From Rugamonas sp. A1-17 (lineage in GTDB: Bacteria > Pseudomonadota > Gammaproteobacteria > Burkholderiales > Burkholderiaceae_D): DNA of 64,000 nt. Below are positions 32,054 through 40,709 of this stretch, in pieces. Numbering within the stretch: the stretch's first letter is position 1; every line of letters starts with the position of its first letter. Location of the stretch: assembly GCA_025548565.1 (NCBI GenBank), contig JAJLPB010000021.1, positions 49,318-113,317 of the forward strand, given 5' to 3'. The translations under genes were made by a program, and so were the position numbers. Below the pieces are notes generated by a model, which worked only from the letters and a program-made list of their open reading frames with translations, was not told where the DNA came from and searched no databases.

Positions 32054-34141
32054 GTGCCCGAAAAACGCTCCAATATGCCTGTTTCAACCTCGAAAACCGT
32101 CAAAAAGACAGTCAGCCCTGAAGCCAAGCTGGCCAAGCTCGGCCTGCACACCGATATGGACCTGGTGCTGCACCTGCCCATGCGCTACGAGGACGAAACC
32201 CAGGTCATCACCATTGAAGAGGCGCGGCTGCATGGCGGCGAGACTTCGCAGGTCGAGGGCCTGGTGGTGAAAAATGAAATCACCTACAAGCCGCGCAAGC
32301 AGCTGCTGGTGCATATCGCCGACGAGACGGGGGATTTGCAGCTGCGCTTCATGAATTTCTACGGCAGCCAGGTCAAGCAGCTGGCCGAGGGCACGCGGGT
32401 GCGCGCGCGCGGCGAATTGAAACACGGCTTCTTCGGAGCCGAGATGGTGCACCCAGCGTACAAGGTGGTCAACGAGGGCGCGCCGCTGCCCACTTCCCTG
32501 ACGCCGGTGTACCCGTCGGGCGAAGGGCTGTCGCAGCCGATCTTGCGGCGCGCCATCGGCGACGCGATGAAGCGGGTCGACTGGACCGACACGCTGCCGG
32601 AACAGCTGCGGGCGCGGATGCAGTTGTCCGACTTCGAACCGGCGGTGCGGCTGCTGCACTATCCGCCGCAGCAGGTGGACGAGCATGCGCTGCTCGACCG
32701 TTCGCATCCCGCGTGGACGCGTATGAAGTTCGATGAACTGCTGGCGCAGCAGCTGTCGTTGAAGCGCGCGCAGCGTGCGCGCCGTGCCAAGGGTGCGGCG
32801 GCGCTGACGGTGATCGGCGCGCTGTCCGAGAGCTTCCAGGCCGCGCTGCCGTTCAAGCTGACCGGCGCGCAGCAGCGCGTGCTCAACGAAATCCGCGCCG
32901 ACTTGCGCCACCCGTATCCGATGCAGCGGCTGCTGCAGGGTGACGTCGGCAGCGGCAAGACGGTGGTGTCGGCGCTGGCCGCCGCGCAGGCCATCGACAG
33001 CGGCTACCAGGCCGCGCTGATGGCGCCGACCGAGATCCTCGCCGACCAGCACTTCCGCAAGATCGCCGCGTGGATGGAGCCGTTGGGCGTGAAAGTCGCT
33101 TGGCTGACGGGCAGCCTGAAGAAGAAAGACAAGCTGGCCGCGTATGCGCTGATCGAATCGGGCGAAGCGCAGCTGGTGATCGGCACGCACGCGCTGATCC
33201 AGGACGCGGTGAACTTCGCCAACCTGGGGCTGGTGATCGTCGACGAGCAGCACCGCTTCGGCGTGGGGCAGCGCCTGACCTTGCGCAACAAGGGCGTCGA
33301 GGGCGCGGTCCCGCACCAGCTGATGATGTCGGCCACGCCGATCCCGCGCACGCTGGCGATGACCTACTACGCCGACCTGGAAGTGTCAGTGATCGACGAG
33401 CTGCCGCCGGGCCGCAGCCCGATCGTCACGCGCGCCATCGACCAGAACCGGCGCGACGAAGTGATCGAGCGTGTGCATGCGGCCGCGCTGGAAGGACGGC
33501 AGATCTACTGGGTCTGTCCGCTGATCGAAGAATCGGAAGCGCTGCAACTGCAAACCGCGACCGACACGCACGCCCTGCTGGCCGAAGCGCTGCCGGACCT
33601 GAACGTGGGCCTGGTCCACGGCCGCCTCAAGCCGGCCGAGAAGCAGGCGGTGATGGACGCCTTCAGCGCAAACGAGATGCAGGTGCTGGTCGCCACCACC
33701 GTGATCGAAGTGGGCGTGGACGTGCCGAATGCATCGCTGATGGTGATCGAGCACGCGGAGCGTTTCGGTTTATCGCAGCTGCACCAGCTGCGGGGACGCG
33801 TCGGGCGGGGCTCGGCGGCGTCGGTGTGCCTGCTGCTGTACCAAAGCCCATTGGGAGGCGTCGCCAAGCAGCGCCTGATGACGATGCGCGAAACCACCGA
33901 CGGTTTCGAAATCGCCCGCCGCGACCTGGAGATCCGGGGACCCGGCGAATTCCTGGGCGCCCGCCAGTCCGGCCAGGCGATGCTGCGCTTCGCCGACCTG
34001 GAAACGGACGGCTGGCTGGTCGACCAGGCGCGCGACGTCGCCCACGACCTACTCCACGCCAACACCCCCGAAAAAGCCGCCACGGTGGAGGCTCACCTTG
34101 CCCGCTGGCTAGGCGGCCGCGAAGAGTTTCTCAAAGTCTAG
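32054..34141 (+). CDS. recG: ATP-dependent DNA helicase RecG
   Basis: Branch-migration helicase that remodels stalled forks and Holliday junctions. The 695-residue protein has an N-terminal wedge/OB domain (about 40-180), Walker A GDVGSGKTVVSALAAAQ (about 297-313), the DEQHRFG box (about 397-403), SATPIPRTLAMT, and the C-terminal QLRGRVGRG motif. The GTG at 32054 gives the length listed; an ATG at 32075 (MPVSTSKT) is an equally possible start. It is divergent from queA. A long perfect palindrome begins at the base after its stop codon. Confidence 0.97.
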   Translation: MPEKRSNMPVSTSKTVKKTVSPEAKLAKLGLHTDMDLVLHLPMRYEDETQVITIEEARLHGGETSQVEGLVVKNEITYKPRKQLLVHIADETGDLQLRFMNFYGSQVKQLAEGTRVRARGELKHGFFGAEMVHPAYKVVNEGAPLPTSLTPVYPSGEGLSQPILRRAIGDAMKRVDWTDTLPEQLRARMQLSDFEPAVRLLHYPPQQVDEHALLDRSHPAWTRMKFDELLAQQLSLKRAQRARRAKGAAALTVIGALSESFQAALPFKLTGAQQRVLNEIRADLRHPYPMQRLLQGDVGSGKTVVSALAAAQAIDSGYQAALMAPTEILADQHFRKIAAWMEPLGVKVAWLTGSLKKKDKLAAYALIESGEAQLVIGTHALIQDAVNFANLGLVIVDEQHRFGVGQRLTLRNKGVEGAVPHQLMMSATPIPRTLAMTYYADLEVSVIDELPPGRSPIVTRAIDQNRRDEVIERVHAAALEGRQIYWVCPLIEESEALQLQTATDTHALLAEALPDLNVGLVHGRLKPAEKQAVMDAFSANEMQVLVATTVIEVGVDVPNASLMVIEHAERFGLSQLHQLRGRVGRGSAASVCLLLYQSPLGGVAKQRLMTMRETTDGFEIARRDLEIRGPGEFLGARQSGQAMLRFADLETDGWLVDQARDVAHDLLHANTPEKAATVEAHLARWLGGREEFLKV

Positions 34142-34228
34142 TTGGGGTCAAGTCTGACATTCGGACACGAGCTCTGCCGTAGCGGCGCTACGGCAGAGCT
34201 CGTGTCCGAATGTCAGACTTGACCCCAA
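34142..34228. repeat. Long inverted repeat with perfect 42-bp arms, copy 1
   Basis: The arm starting TTGGGGTCAAGTCTGACATT (34142-34183) is perfectly complementary to 34187-34228, leaving a 3-nt loop. It starts at the base after the recG stop and ends 15 bp before the stop of the convergent microprotein gene. A near-identical copy lies at 61212-61300. Size, terminal palindromy and dispersal suggest a REP-like or MITE-like mobile repeat, perhaps moved by a RAYT/Y1 transposase encoded elsewhere; that is inference. Confidence 0.95.
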
Positions 34229-34243
34229 TTTCTTGATCCCAAT

Positions 34244-34360
34244 TTAGAAGCACAGGTAGAAGCGGTTGGCCAGGTCCAGCAGGAAGTCTGGCGTCAGGTA
34301 GGCCATGAACACCAGCGCCAGCACTACGGCGCCGGCTGCGCGCAGCAGCCAGGTTTTCAT
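34244..34360 (-). CDS. 38-residue hydrophobic microprotein downstream of MFS gene
   Basis: The ORF encodes MKTWLLRAAGAVVLALVFMA followed by a short amphipathic tail ending LANRFYLCF. It has one membrane span (about residues 5-21) and a terminal Cys-Phe. The ATG lies two bases after the MFS transporter's stop codon, so it would be translated from the same message by re-initiation. Positive residues before the span suggest N-in orientation. Translation is not proven, but the start position, clean span and composition argue for a real small membrane protein. A link to the MFS transporter is inferred from coupling only. Confidence 0.55.
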   Translation of the reverse strand: MKTWLLRAAGAVVLALVFMAYLTPDFLLDLANRFYLCF

Positions 34361-34362
34361 CG

Positions 34363-35580
34363 TCAGGCCGCTTTCAAGGCGCCGCGTTCGATGGCGCGCT
34401 CGTTGATCGGCAGGTTGATCAGCCCAGCCATCACACTCAGACCAATCGCGATGCCCCAGACGATGTCGTAACTGCCCAGCTTTGCGAACAGGTAGCCGCC
34501 CAGCCATACGCCGATGAAGCTGCCCACCTGGTGCGAGAAGAACACCACGCCCGCCAGCATCGACATGTGCTTCACACCGAAGATGCCGGCGATGATGCCG
34601 TTCGTCAGAGGCACCGTCGACAGCCAGATGAATCCTATCGCGGCCGCGAAGACATACACCGAATACGGCGTCAATGGCGCCAGCAGGAACAGGCCGATGA
34701 CCACCGCCCGCGTGAAGTAGATCGACGACAGCAGGTAGCGCTTGGGGAAGCGTCCTCCCAGCTTGCCCGCGTAGTAGGAGCCGAAGATGTTGAATAAACC
34801 GATCAACGCCAGCGCCATCACCGCCACGCCCGGACTGGCGATGCCCTTGTCCTTCAGGTACGCCGGCATGTGCACGCCGATGAATACCAGTTGGAACCCG
34901 CACACGAAATAACCAGCGACCAGGAACAGGAAGGAGCGGTTGCCCACCGCCTCGCTCATCGCTTCGCGCACGCTTTGCTGCGGACCGCTGCCATGCTCCA
35001 CCGCCGGTTCGCGCAGATGGAAGGCCATCGGCACCATCAGCAGCACCACCAGGCCGGCCAGCAGGTAGAAGGCGGTCTGCCAGCCCACTGCGGAAATCAG
35101 CTGCTGCTCGACCGGCATCATCAAGAACTGGCCGAAGGAGCTGGCCGCGCCGGAGATGCCGAACGCCCACGAGCGCTTCTCCACCGGCGCCACGCGGCCG
35201 ATAATGCCGCTGACCGCGCCGAAAGCGGTACACGCCAGCGCCAGGCCTATGAACACGCCCGAGCCGATCACGAACATGGTCGGATCCTTCACCAGCGCCA
35301 TCCACACCAGTCCCGCCATGTAGCTGAATGCGCCCACCACCACTACGCGCATGGTGCCGTAACGGTCGGCCGCCATGCCGGCGAACGGGCCGAAGGCGCC
35401 CCACAACAGGTTCTGCAAGGCCAGCGCCAGCGAATAGGTTTCACGCGTCCAGCCGTTGGCCTGCGAGATGGGCTGCATCCAGAAGCCGAAGCCGTGGCGC
35501 ACGCCCATGGCCAGCGTCAGGACGACGCCACTGGCCAAAAGGACGGTTTTAAGTGAGGGCGTACGGGAGGCGACGAACAT
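34363..35580 (-). CDS. Major facilitator superfamily transporter
   Basis: A 405-residue inner-membrane carrier with about twelve spans. It resembles the monocarboxylate/oxalate-formate-type MFS group: GVRHGFGFWMQPISQANGWTRETYSLALALQNLLWGAFGPFAGMAADRYGTMRV in the first third contains the loop 2-3 signature. A cytoplasmic central loop with VEHGSGPQQSVREAM divides the halves. The substrate is unknown. It lies 70 bp downstream of a Gfo/Idh oxidoreductase gene and is followed immediately by the 38-residue microprotein. It may import or export an organic anion or sugar acid used by the oxidoreductase. Confidence 0.9.
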   Translation of the reverse strand: MFVASRTPSLKTVLLASGVVLTLAMGVRHGFGFWMQPISQANGWTRETYSLALALQNLLWGAFGPFAGMAADRYGTMRVVVVGAFSYMAGLVWMALVKDPTMFVIGSGVFIGLALACTAFGAVSGIIGRVAPVEKRSWAFGISGAASSFGQFLMMPVEQQLISAVGWQTAFYLLAGLVVLLMVPMAFHLREPAVEHGSGPQQSVREAMSEAVGNRSFLFLVAGYFVCGFQLVFIGVHMPAYLKDKGIASPGVAVMALALIGLFNIFGSYYAGKLGGRFPKRYLLSSIYFTRAVVIGLFLLAPLTPYSVYVFAAAIGFIWLSTVPLTNGIIAGIFGVKHMSMLAGVVFFSHQVGSFIGVWLGGYLFAKLGSYDIVWGIAIGLSVMAGLINLPINERAIERGALKAA

Positions 35581-35650
35581 GATAGGGTCCTGATTGTGGA
35601 AACGACATCTGTCGATTCTAACCAGTTCCCGCCGCCCGCGCTTGAACGCC

Positions 35651-36646
35651 TTAAATATCGGCGGGGTACTTCAAGCCGATTTGCGCGCGGATGTCGTCCA
35701 ATGTGCCCATGATGGACAGCGTTTCCTCGTGCGGCATCACCGGGCTTTCGATCAAGTCGGCGCGGATGCAGCGCCCCACTTCCTGCGCTTCGTGCGTGTA
35801 GCCGTTGCCGCTGCGCGGAAGGTTGATGGTGCGCTCGCTGCGCGAAGTGCCGTCCACCAGCGTGACGGTGATGGTCTCGGCGTTGTGGAAGCGGTCGTGC
35901 AGGCGCACGAAACCCTTGGTGCCGGAGATCGTCAGCTCGGTCGGCGTGCGCGAACGCAGGCTGCATGCGCACGACGATACGCCGCCGTCCTTGTGCGTCA
36001 GCGTGAACGCGGTCTGCATGTCGACGCCGGTGGCGGCCATCTCCGCCTGCGCCTTCGCGCCCGTCACGGGGCCGAGGAAGAATGACGCCATCGACAAGGG
36101 ATAGATGCCCAGGTCCAGCAGCGCGCCGCCGCCCAGCTCCGGCGCGAACAGGCGATGCTCGGGGCCCGCGTCCGAGGTAAAGCCGAAGTCCGCGTTGACG
36201 TTGGCCGGCACGCCGATCTCGCCGCTGTCGACGATGCGCTTGGCCTCCACCACGGCCGGCATGAAGCGGGTCCACATCGCCTCCATCACGAACAGCTTTT
36301 TCTGCCGCGCGAGGTTGATGATGTCCTCCGCCTGGCGGCGGTTCATGGTGAACGACTTCTCCACCAGCACGCCCTTGCCGCCGTGGAGGCACATCAGCGC
36401 GTTCTCGTGGTGCATGGGGTGCGGCGTGCCGATGTAGATCACATCGACTTCGGGATCGTCCGCCAAGGCCTGGTAGCTGCCGTGGCAGCGCTCCACGCCG
36501 TATTCGGCGCCAAAGCTGGCAGCGCTATCTACGCTGCGCGAAGCAACGGCGGCCAGCTTGGCGCCCGGCGTCTCCTGCAAGGCGGTGGCGAAAGCCTTGG
36601 CGATCTTGCCGGTGCCGAGTATCCCCCAGCGAATTACCTGCGTCAT
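35651..36646 (-). CDS. Gfo/Idh/MocA-family oxidoreductase
   Basis: A 331-residue NAD(P)-dependent dehydrogenase. It has the Rossmann start IRWGILGTGKIAKAFATALQ (about 5-24), the conserved EKSFTMN segment with the catalytic-region lysine (about 96), and a C-terminal alpha/beta substrate domain (GGGALLDLGIYPLSMASFFLG). The family acts on sugars, inositols and trans-dihydrodiols; the substrate is not predictable here. It lies in a same-strand run pyrC-DUF3025-this gene-MFS, with 45 bp to the gene upstream. The functional link to pyrC is doubtful. Confidence 0.93.
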   Translation of the reverse strand: MTQVIRWGILGTGKIAKAFATALQETPGAKLAAVASRSVDSAASFGAEYGVERCHGSYQALADDPEVDVIYIGTPHPMHHENALMCLHGGKGVLVEKSFTMNRRQAEDIINLARQKKLFVMEAMWTRFMPAVVEAKRIVDSGEIGVPANVNADFGFTSDAGPEHRLFAPELGGGALLDLGIYPLSMASFFLGPVTGAKAQAEMAATGVDMQTAFTLTHKDGGVSSCACSLRSRTPTELTISGTKGFVRLHDRFHNAETITVTLVDGTSRSERTINLPRSGNGYTHEAQEVGRCIRADLIESPVMPHEETLSIMGTLDDIRAQIGLKYPADI

Positions 36647-36691
36647 GGCGTGCTCTTTCTGCCGCGTCGGCGGCGAAGTCGGTTAAAAAAT

Positions 36692-37489
36692 CTATTCTAC
36701 CGCCGGTGTGCGCTTGGGGCGGAACACCGTTGCGTCGTTGTAGAAGGCGTCGTCCTGCTCCGGCCACCATCCCGGCACGCCCAGCGCCTGCATCGGCGTG
36801 AAGTCGGCGGTGCTCAGGCCATGTTCGGACAGCTCCCGCGCCACCCTGGCGTCGATCCAGTGGCGGCGGGCGTCGTGGTCCATGGCGAAGAAGTCGTCGC
36901 CGGCCACCACCACGCGGGTATGCGCGGTGATCGCCTTGCGCGGCGCGACCAGCTTTTCCATCAGCGCGTGGCCGAACAGCCAGACTTGCGCGTCCGGCCC
37001 GAAGCTGGCGCGCTGCTCGATGAAGGCTGTGCGCCATTGATGGTCGCGCAGCGCGGCCGTCAATGCGCGGCCTGCGGCGCTGTCGCGCACCACCAGCAGG
37101 GCGGCGTTTTCGTCGAAGATGGTGGCGCCGTCACGCGCGGGGCCGCGCGATTTGCCGACGCCGTCGCGCGCGATCTGCGCCGCCTGCAAGGCGTTCAGCC
37201 GCACTTTGATGCGCGGGAAGCTAAGCCACACAAGGCCGTTGAAGAAGTCGTGCAGGTTGTCGCGCGTGGGCACGCCGCCGGTGGCGCCGATGAATTCCTC
37301 GTACGCCGTACCTTCCGGCAGCGATTCCTGCGGCACGAAGTGGATCGGCAAATCCTGGTGGTTACGCAGGCCCAGTGCGGCGGCCTGCGCGTTGAGCGTG
37401 TCGATGAACGGCACGTCCGCCGAGAGGTGGCCGGCCGCGGTGCGTATCGAGTCGTACCAGGGACGCGGCCAATCTATCGCTTGCAGCAC
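36692..37489 (-). CDS. DUF3025 family protein
   Basis: A 265-residue cytoplasmic protein of the uncharacterised DUF3025 family. Recognisable segments are HFVPQESLPEGTAYEEFI, DNLHDFFNGLVWLSFPRIKVRLNALQAAQI and PRKAITAHTRVV. It has no signal peptide or membrane span. It begins with a GTG 3 bp after the pyrC stop codon, so it is co-transcribed with pyrC, an arrangement also known from related bacteria. The tight linkage hints at a nucleotide-related or housekeeping role, but no activity is established. Confidence 0.85.
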   Translation of the reverse strand: MLQAIDWPRPWYDSIRTAAGHLSADVPFIDTLNAQAAALGLRNHQDLPIHFVPQESLPEGTAYEEFIGATGGVPTRDNLHDFFNGLVWLSFPRIKVRLNALQAAQIARDGVGKSRGPARDGATIFDENAALLVVRDSAAGRALTAALRDHQWRTAFIEQRASFGPDAQVWLFGHALMEKLVAPRKAITAHTRVVVAGDDFFAMDHDARRHWIDARVARELSEHGLSTADFTPMQALGVPGWWPEQDDAFYNDATVFRPKRTPAVE

Positions 37490-37492
37490 TGC

Positions 37493-38545
37493 TTATACCA
37501 TTTTCCAGTTGATGGTTTCGCCGGCGTTGAGCGGCACCACTTGCTGGTCCGCCAGCGGCAGGGTTTCCGGCAGCGTCCACTGCTCGCGCTTGAGTGTGAT
37601 GGTGTCGGTGTTGCGCGGCAGGCCGTAGAAGGCCGGGCCGTTGAAGCTGGCGAAGGCTTCCAGCTTGTCCAGCGCGCCGGCGCGTTCGAAGGCTTCGGCG
37701 TACAGCTCCATCGCGTGCAGCGCGGTGTAGCAGCCGGCGCAGCCGCAGGCGGCTTCCTTGGCGCCCTGCGCGTGCGGCGCGGAGTCGGTGCCGAGGAAGA
37801 AGCGCTCGTCGCCGCTGGTGGCGGCGGTGACCAGCGCCAGGCGGTGTTCTTCGCGCTTGAGCACCGGCAGGCAGTAGTAGTGCGGACGGATGCCGCCCTT
37901 GAAGATGTCGTTGCGGTTGTACAGCAGGTGATGCGCGGTGATGGTCGCGGCGATCGGGCCTTCGGCTTCGGCCACGTACTGCGCGGCGTGCTTGGTGGTG
38001 ATGTGTTCGAAGACGATGTTCAGCGCCGGGAAGTCGCGGCGCAGCGGGCGCATCACGCGCTCGATGAAGACGGCTTCGCGGTCGAACAGGTCGATGTCCT
38101 GGTCGGTGACTTCGCCGTGGACCAGGAAGGGCATGCCCACTTCCTGCATCATCTCCAGCGTCTTGTAGCAGTTGGACAGGTCGGTCACGCCGGCGTCCGA
38201 GTTGGTGGTGGCGCCGGCCGGGTACAGCTTGACCGCGTGGACGATGCCGCTTTCCTGCGCGCGCAGGATCTCGTCCGGCGGCGTGTTGTTGGTCAGGTAG
38301 AGCGTCATCAGCGGCTCGAATTTCATGCCAGCCGGCAGAGCGGCCATGATGCGGTTGCGATAGGCCTCGGCGGCGGCCGTGGTGGTCACCGGCGGCTTCA
38401 GGTTGGGCATCACGATGGCGCGGCCGAACTGGCGGGCGCTATGCGGCAGCACGCTGGCCAGGGTGGCGCCGTCGCGCAGGTGCAAATGCCAGTCGTCGGG
38501 ACGGGCGATGGTGATGCTGTCTGGAGTGTGTTCGAGGTCGGACAT
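37493..38545 (-). CDS. pyrC: Dihydroorotase
   Basis: Cyclises N-carbamoyl-aspartate to dihydroorotate in pyrimidine synthesis. The 350-residue protein is of the E. coli (class II) type. It has the metal-binding pair HLHLRDG near the N-terminus, AVKLYPAGATTNSDAGVTDLS carrying the carboxylated-lysine region, FEHITTKHA, HHLLYNRNDIFKGG and LGTDSAPH with the catalytic Asp. It is the first gene of the run with DUF3025. Confidence 0.97.
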   Translation of the reverse strand: MSDLEHTPDSITIARPDDWHLHLRDGATLASVLPHSARQFGRAIVMPNLKPPVTTTAAAEAYRNRIMAALPAGMKFEPLMTLYLTNNTPPDEILRAQESGIVHAVKLYPAGATTNSDAGVTDLSNCYKTLEMMQEVGMPFLVHGEVTDQDIDLFDREAVFIERVMRPLRRDFPALNIVFEHITTKHAAQYVAEAEGPIAATITAHHLLYNRNDIFKGGIRPHYYCLPVLKREEHRLALVTAATSGDERFFLGTDSAPHAQGAKEAACGCAGCYTALHAMELYAEAFERAGALDKLEAFASFNGPAFYGLPRNTDTITLKREQWTLPETLPLADQQVVPLNAGETINWKMV

Positions 38546-38618
38546 GGCGGCGGGCTTTCAGGCTATCAATGACGAATCCCGCCATTTTACCCTCTCGCGC
38601 CGCCATGGTCAGCCACCG

Positions 38619-40604
38619 TCAGAAGCGTATCACCGTCTTCCCTGCGCCGTGGCCGGTTTTGTTGCGCTCGATGGCGGCCGCCGCCTCCCCTGCCGCGACA
38701 AGCTCCGATACCACCACGGTCAACTCGCCATTTGCCACCTGCTTGGCTATCCGCGCCAGCAGCTCGCCGTCGGGGTGATTCGCATGCCAGTTGCCACGGC
38801 GGCCGGCCGGCGTGCGCTGGACGATGTCCGGTGCGGCGATGCTGACGATGCGGCCTTGCGGCGACAGCACCTGCCACGAACGGTCCGGCGTTTCGCCGCC
38901 CACCAGATCGAACACCAGGTCGATATCCTTCGCCACGTCCTCGAAGCGGGTGGTTTTGTAGTCGATGACTTCATCCGCGCCAAGGCTGCGCAGCAGGTCG
39001 GCGTTGCGGCCTTGCGCGGTGGCCAGCACACGGACGCCGGCCTGCTTGGCAAACTGCACCGCGTAGCTGCCAACGCCGCCGGCCGCGCCATGGATCAGCA
39101 CCGTCTCGCCGCGTTGCAACTGGCCGGTTTCAAACAAAGCCTGCCATGCCGTCGTCGAGGCGACAGGAATCGCCGCAGCGGTGGCATCTTCAACGGCGGC
39201 GGGTATCGGCGCCAGCTTCGAGGCCGCAACCGCCACGTAGCTGGCGTAGGCACCCAGGCCGCCCAACGCGCCGAATACGCGGTCGCCCACGGCGAAGCTG
39301 TCGACTCCCTCGCCAACCGCGACCACCTCGCCGGCCAATTCCAAACCCAGCGTGGCGGGCAGCGGCAGCTGGAAAATATCCTTGACCAGTCCATCGCGGA
39401 TTTTCCAATCGAGGCCATTGACGCCGGCGGCGGCAACCCGCACCACCACCTCGCCCGGAGCTGGCTGCGGCATCGGCACCTCATCCCAACGCATCACCTC
39501 CACGCCGCCGTATGCGTGGATGCGCAGCGCGCGGTTGCTTGCGGCGTCGTCCAGCGCAGGATAGTCGATATAGCCCTGTGCCCCCGGCGCATAGAACAAC
39601 GCCGGATTGGGCGTATTGAGCGGCGCCTTCAATGCAAAGCGGCGTGGCAGGTCGGGATTGGCGAGGAAGGAACTGCCATAGGCCACCGCATCGGCCTCCC
39701 CGGCCGCGATGCGCTGCTCGCCGGACTCGCGGGTCTGGCCGCCGCCCAGGATGTAAGCGCCGTTGAACAAAGGCCGCAGCGCGCCGTGGTAGTCATATTC
39801 AGCCTGGAACTTGGCCACGTGCAGATAGGCCAGGCCCAGCGGGGCGAGCTGGCGCACCAGGTAGGTGTAGGTCTCCACCGGCGTGTCGTCCTTGATGTCG
39901 TTGAACCCCATCTCCGGCGAGATCTTGATGCCGACGCGGTCGCCGCCCGCTTCCGCGATCATCGCGCCGAGCACCTCCAGGATAAAGCGCGCGCGGTTGG
40001 GAATCGAACCGCCATACTGGTCGCTGCGCTGGTTGCTGCCCGACGCCAGGAACTGCTCCGGCAGATAGCCCGACGCCGCATGCAGCTCCACCCCATCGAA
40101 GCCCGCCTCCAGCGCGCGCCGTGTCGCCTGGCGGTATTCGGCCACCACGTCCGCCACTTCGGAAGTCTCCAATGCACGTGGCGTGACGAAATCCATCAAG
40201 CCCCCGGCGGTAAAGGACTGCCCCGCAGGCTTGATCGCGGACGGTGCGACCGGCAGCGCGCCGCCGGGCAGCATGCTGGGATGCGAGATGCGGCCGGTGT
40301 GCATCAGCTGCATGAAGATGCGGCCACCTTCGGCATGCACCGCCTCCGTCACCTTCTTCCATGCGGCCACCTGTTCGTCGCTGTAGATGCCCGGCGTGCG
40401 CACATAGCCCTTGCCCATGGCGCTGGGGAAGACGCCTTCGGTGACGATCAAGCCCGCCGTGGCGCGCTGGCGGTAGTAGGTCACGGCCAGTTCGGACTGC
40501 ACGCCGTCGGCGTCATTAGCGCGCGAGCGGGTCATGGGCGCCATCACCATGCGGTTGCGCAGGGTGTAACGGCCGATTTGCACTGCTGTCGATAAGGTGT
40601 TCAT
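38619..40604 (-). CDS. Fused ene-reductase (OYE) and zinc-type quinone reductase
   Basis: One 661-residue open frame encodes two complete enzymes. Residues about 1-352 are an Old Yellow Enzyme flavoprotein: NRMVMAPMTRSRAND, MQLMHTGRISHPSM, GVELHAASGYLPEQFLASGS with His175, and QYGGSIPNRARF. Residues about 357-661 are an MDR/quinone-oxidoreductase: IHAYGGVEVMRWDEVP and nucleotide motif HGAAGGVGSYAVQFAK (505-520). The join DDAASNRALRI looks like loss of a stop and start. Both reduce activated double bonds or quinones with NAD(P)H. The usual second OYE active-site residue (HxxN or HxxH) is Ser178. I chose the ATG at 40604 (GAGG upstream). It is divergent from a LysR gene. Confidence 0.9.
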   Translation of the reverse strand: MNTLSTAVQIGRYTLRNRMVMAPMTRSRANDADGVQSELAVTYYRQRATAGLIVTEGVFPSAMGKGYVRTPGIYSDEQVAAWKKVTEAVHAEGGRIFMQLMHTGRISHPSMLPGGALPVAPSAIKPAGQSFTAGGLMDFVTPRALETSEVADVVAEYRQATRRALEAGFDGVELHAASGYLPEQFLASGSNQRSDQYGGSIPNRARFILEVLGAMIAEAGGDRVGIKISPEMGFNDIKDDTPVETYTYLVRQLAPLGLAYLHVAKFQAEYDYHGALRPLFNGAYILGGGQTRESGEQRIAAGEADAVAYGSSFLANPDLPRRFALKAPLNTPNPALFYAPGAQGYIDYPALDDAASNRALRIHAYGGVEVMRWDEVPMPQPAPGEVVVRVAAAGVNGLDWKIRDGLVKDIFQLPLPATLGLELAGEVVAVGEGVDSFAVGDRVFGALGGLGAYASYVAVAASKLAPIPAAVEDATAAAIPVASTTAWQALFETGQLQRGETVLIHGAAGGVGSYAVQFAKQAGVRVLATAQGRNADLLRSLGADEVIDYKTTRFEDVAKDIDLVFDLVGGETPDRSWQVLSPQGRIVSIAAPDIVQRTPAGRRGNWHANHPDGELLARIAKQVANGELTVVVSELVAAGEAAAAIERNKTGHGAGKTVIRF

Positions 40605-40709
40605 TGGGAGCCTCGCTAAGTGAGTGAATGTGCAGCCATCATCCATTGATTCGCCCGCGGGATAAATAACTTAAAATGAAATCACTGATCCACTGATGGA
40701 GCAATCGCA

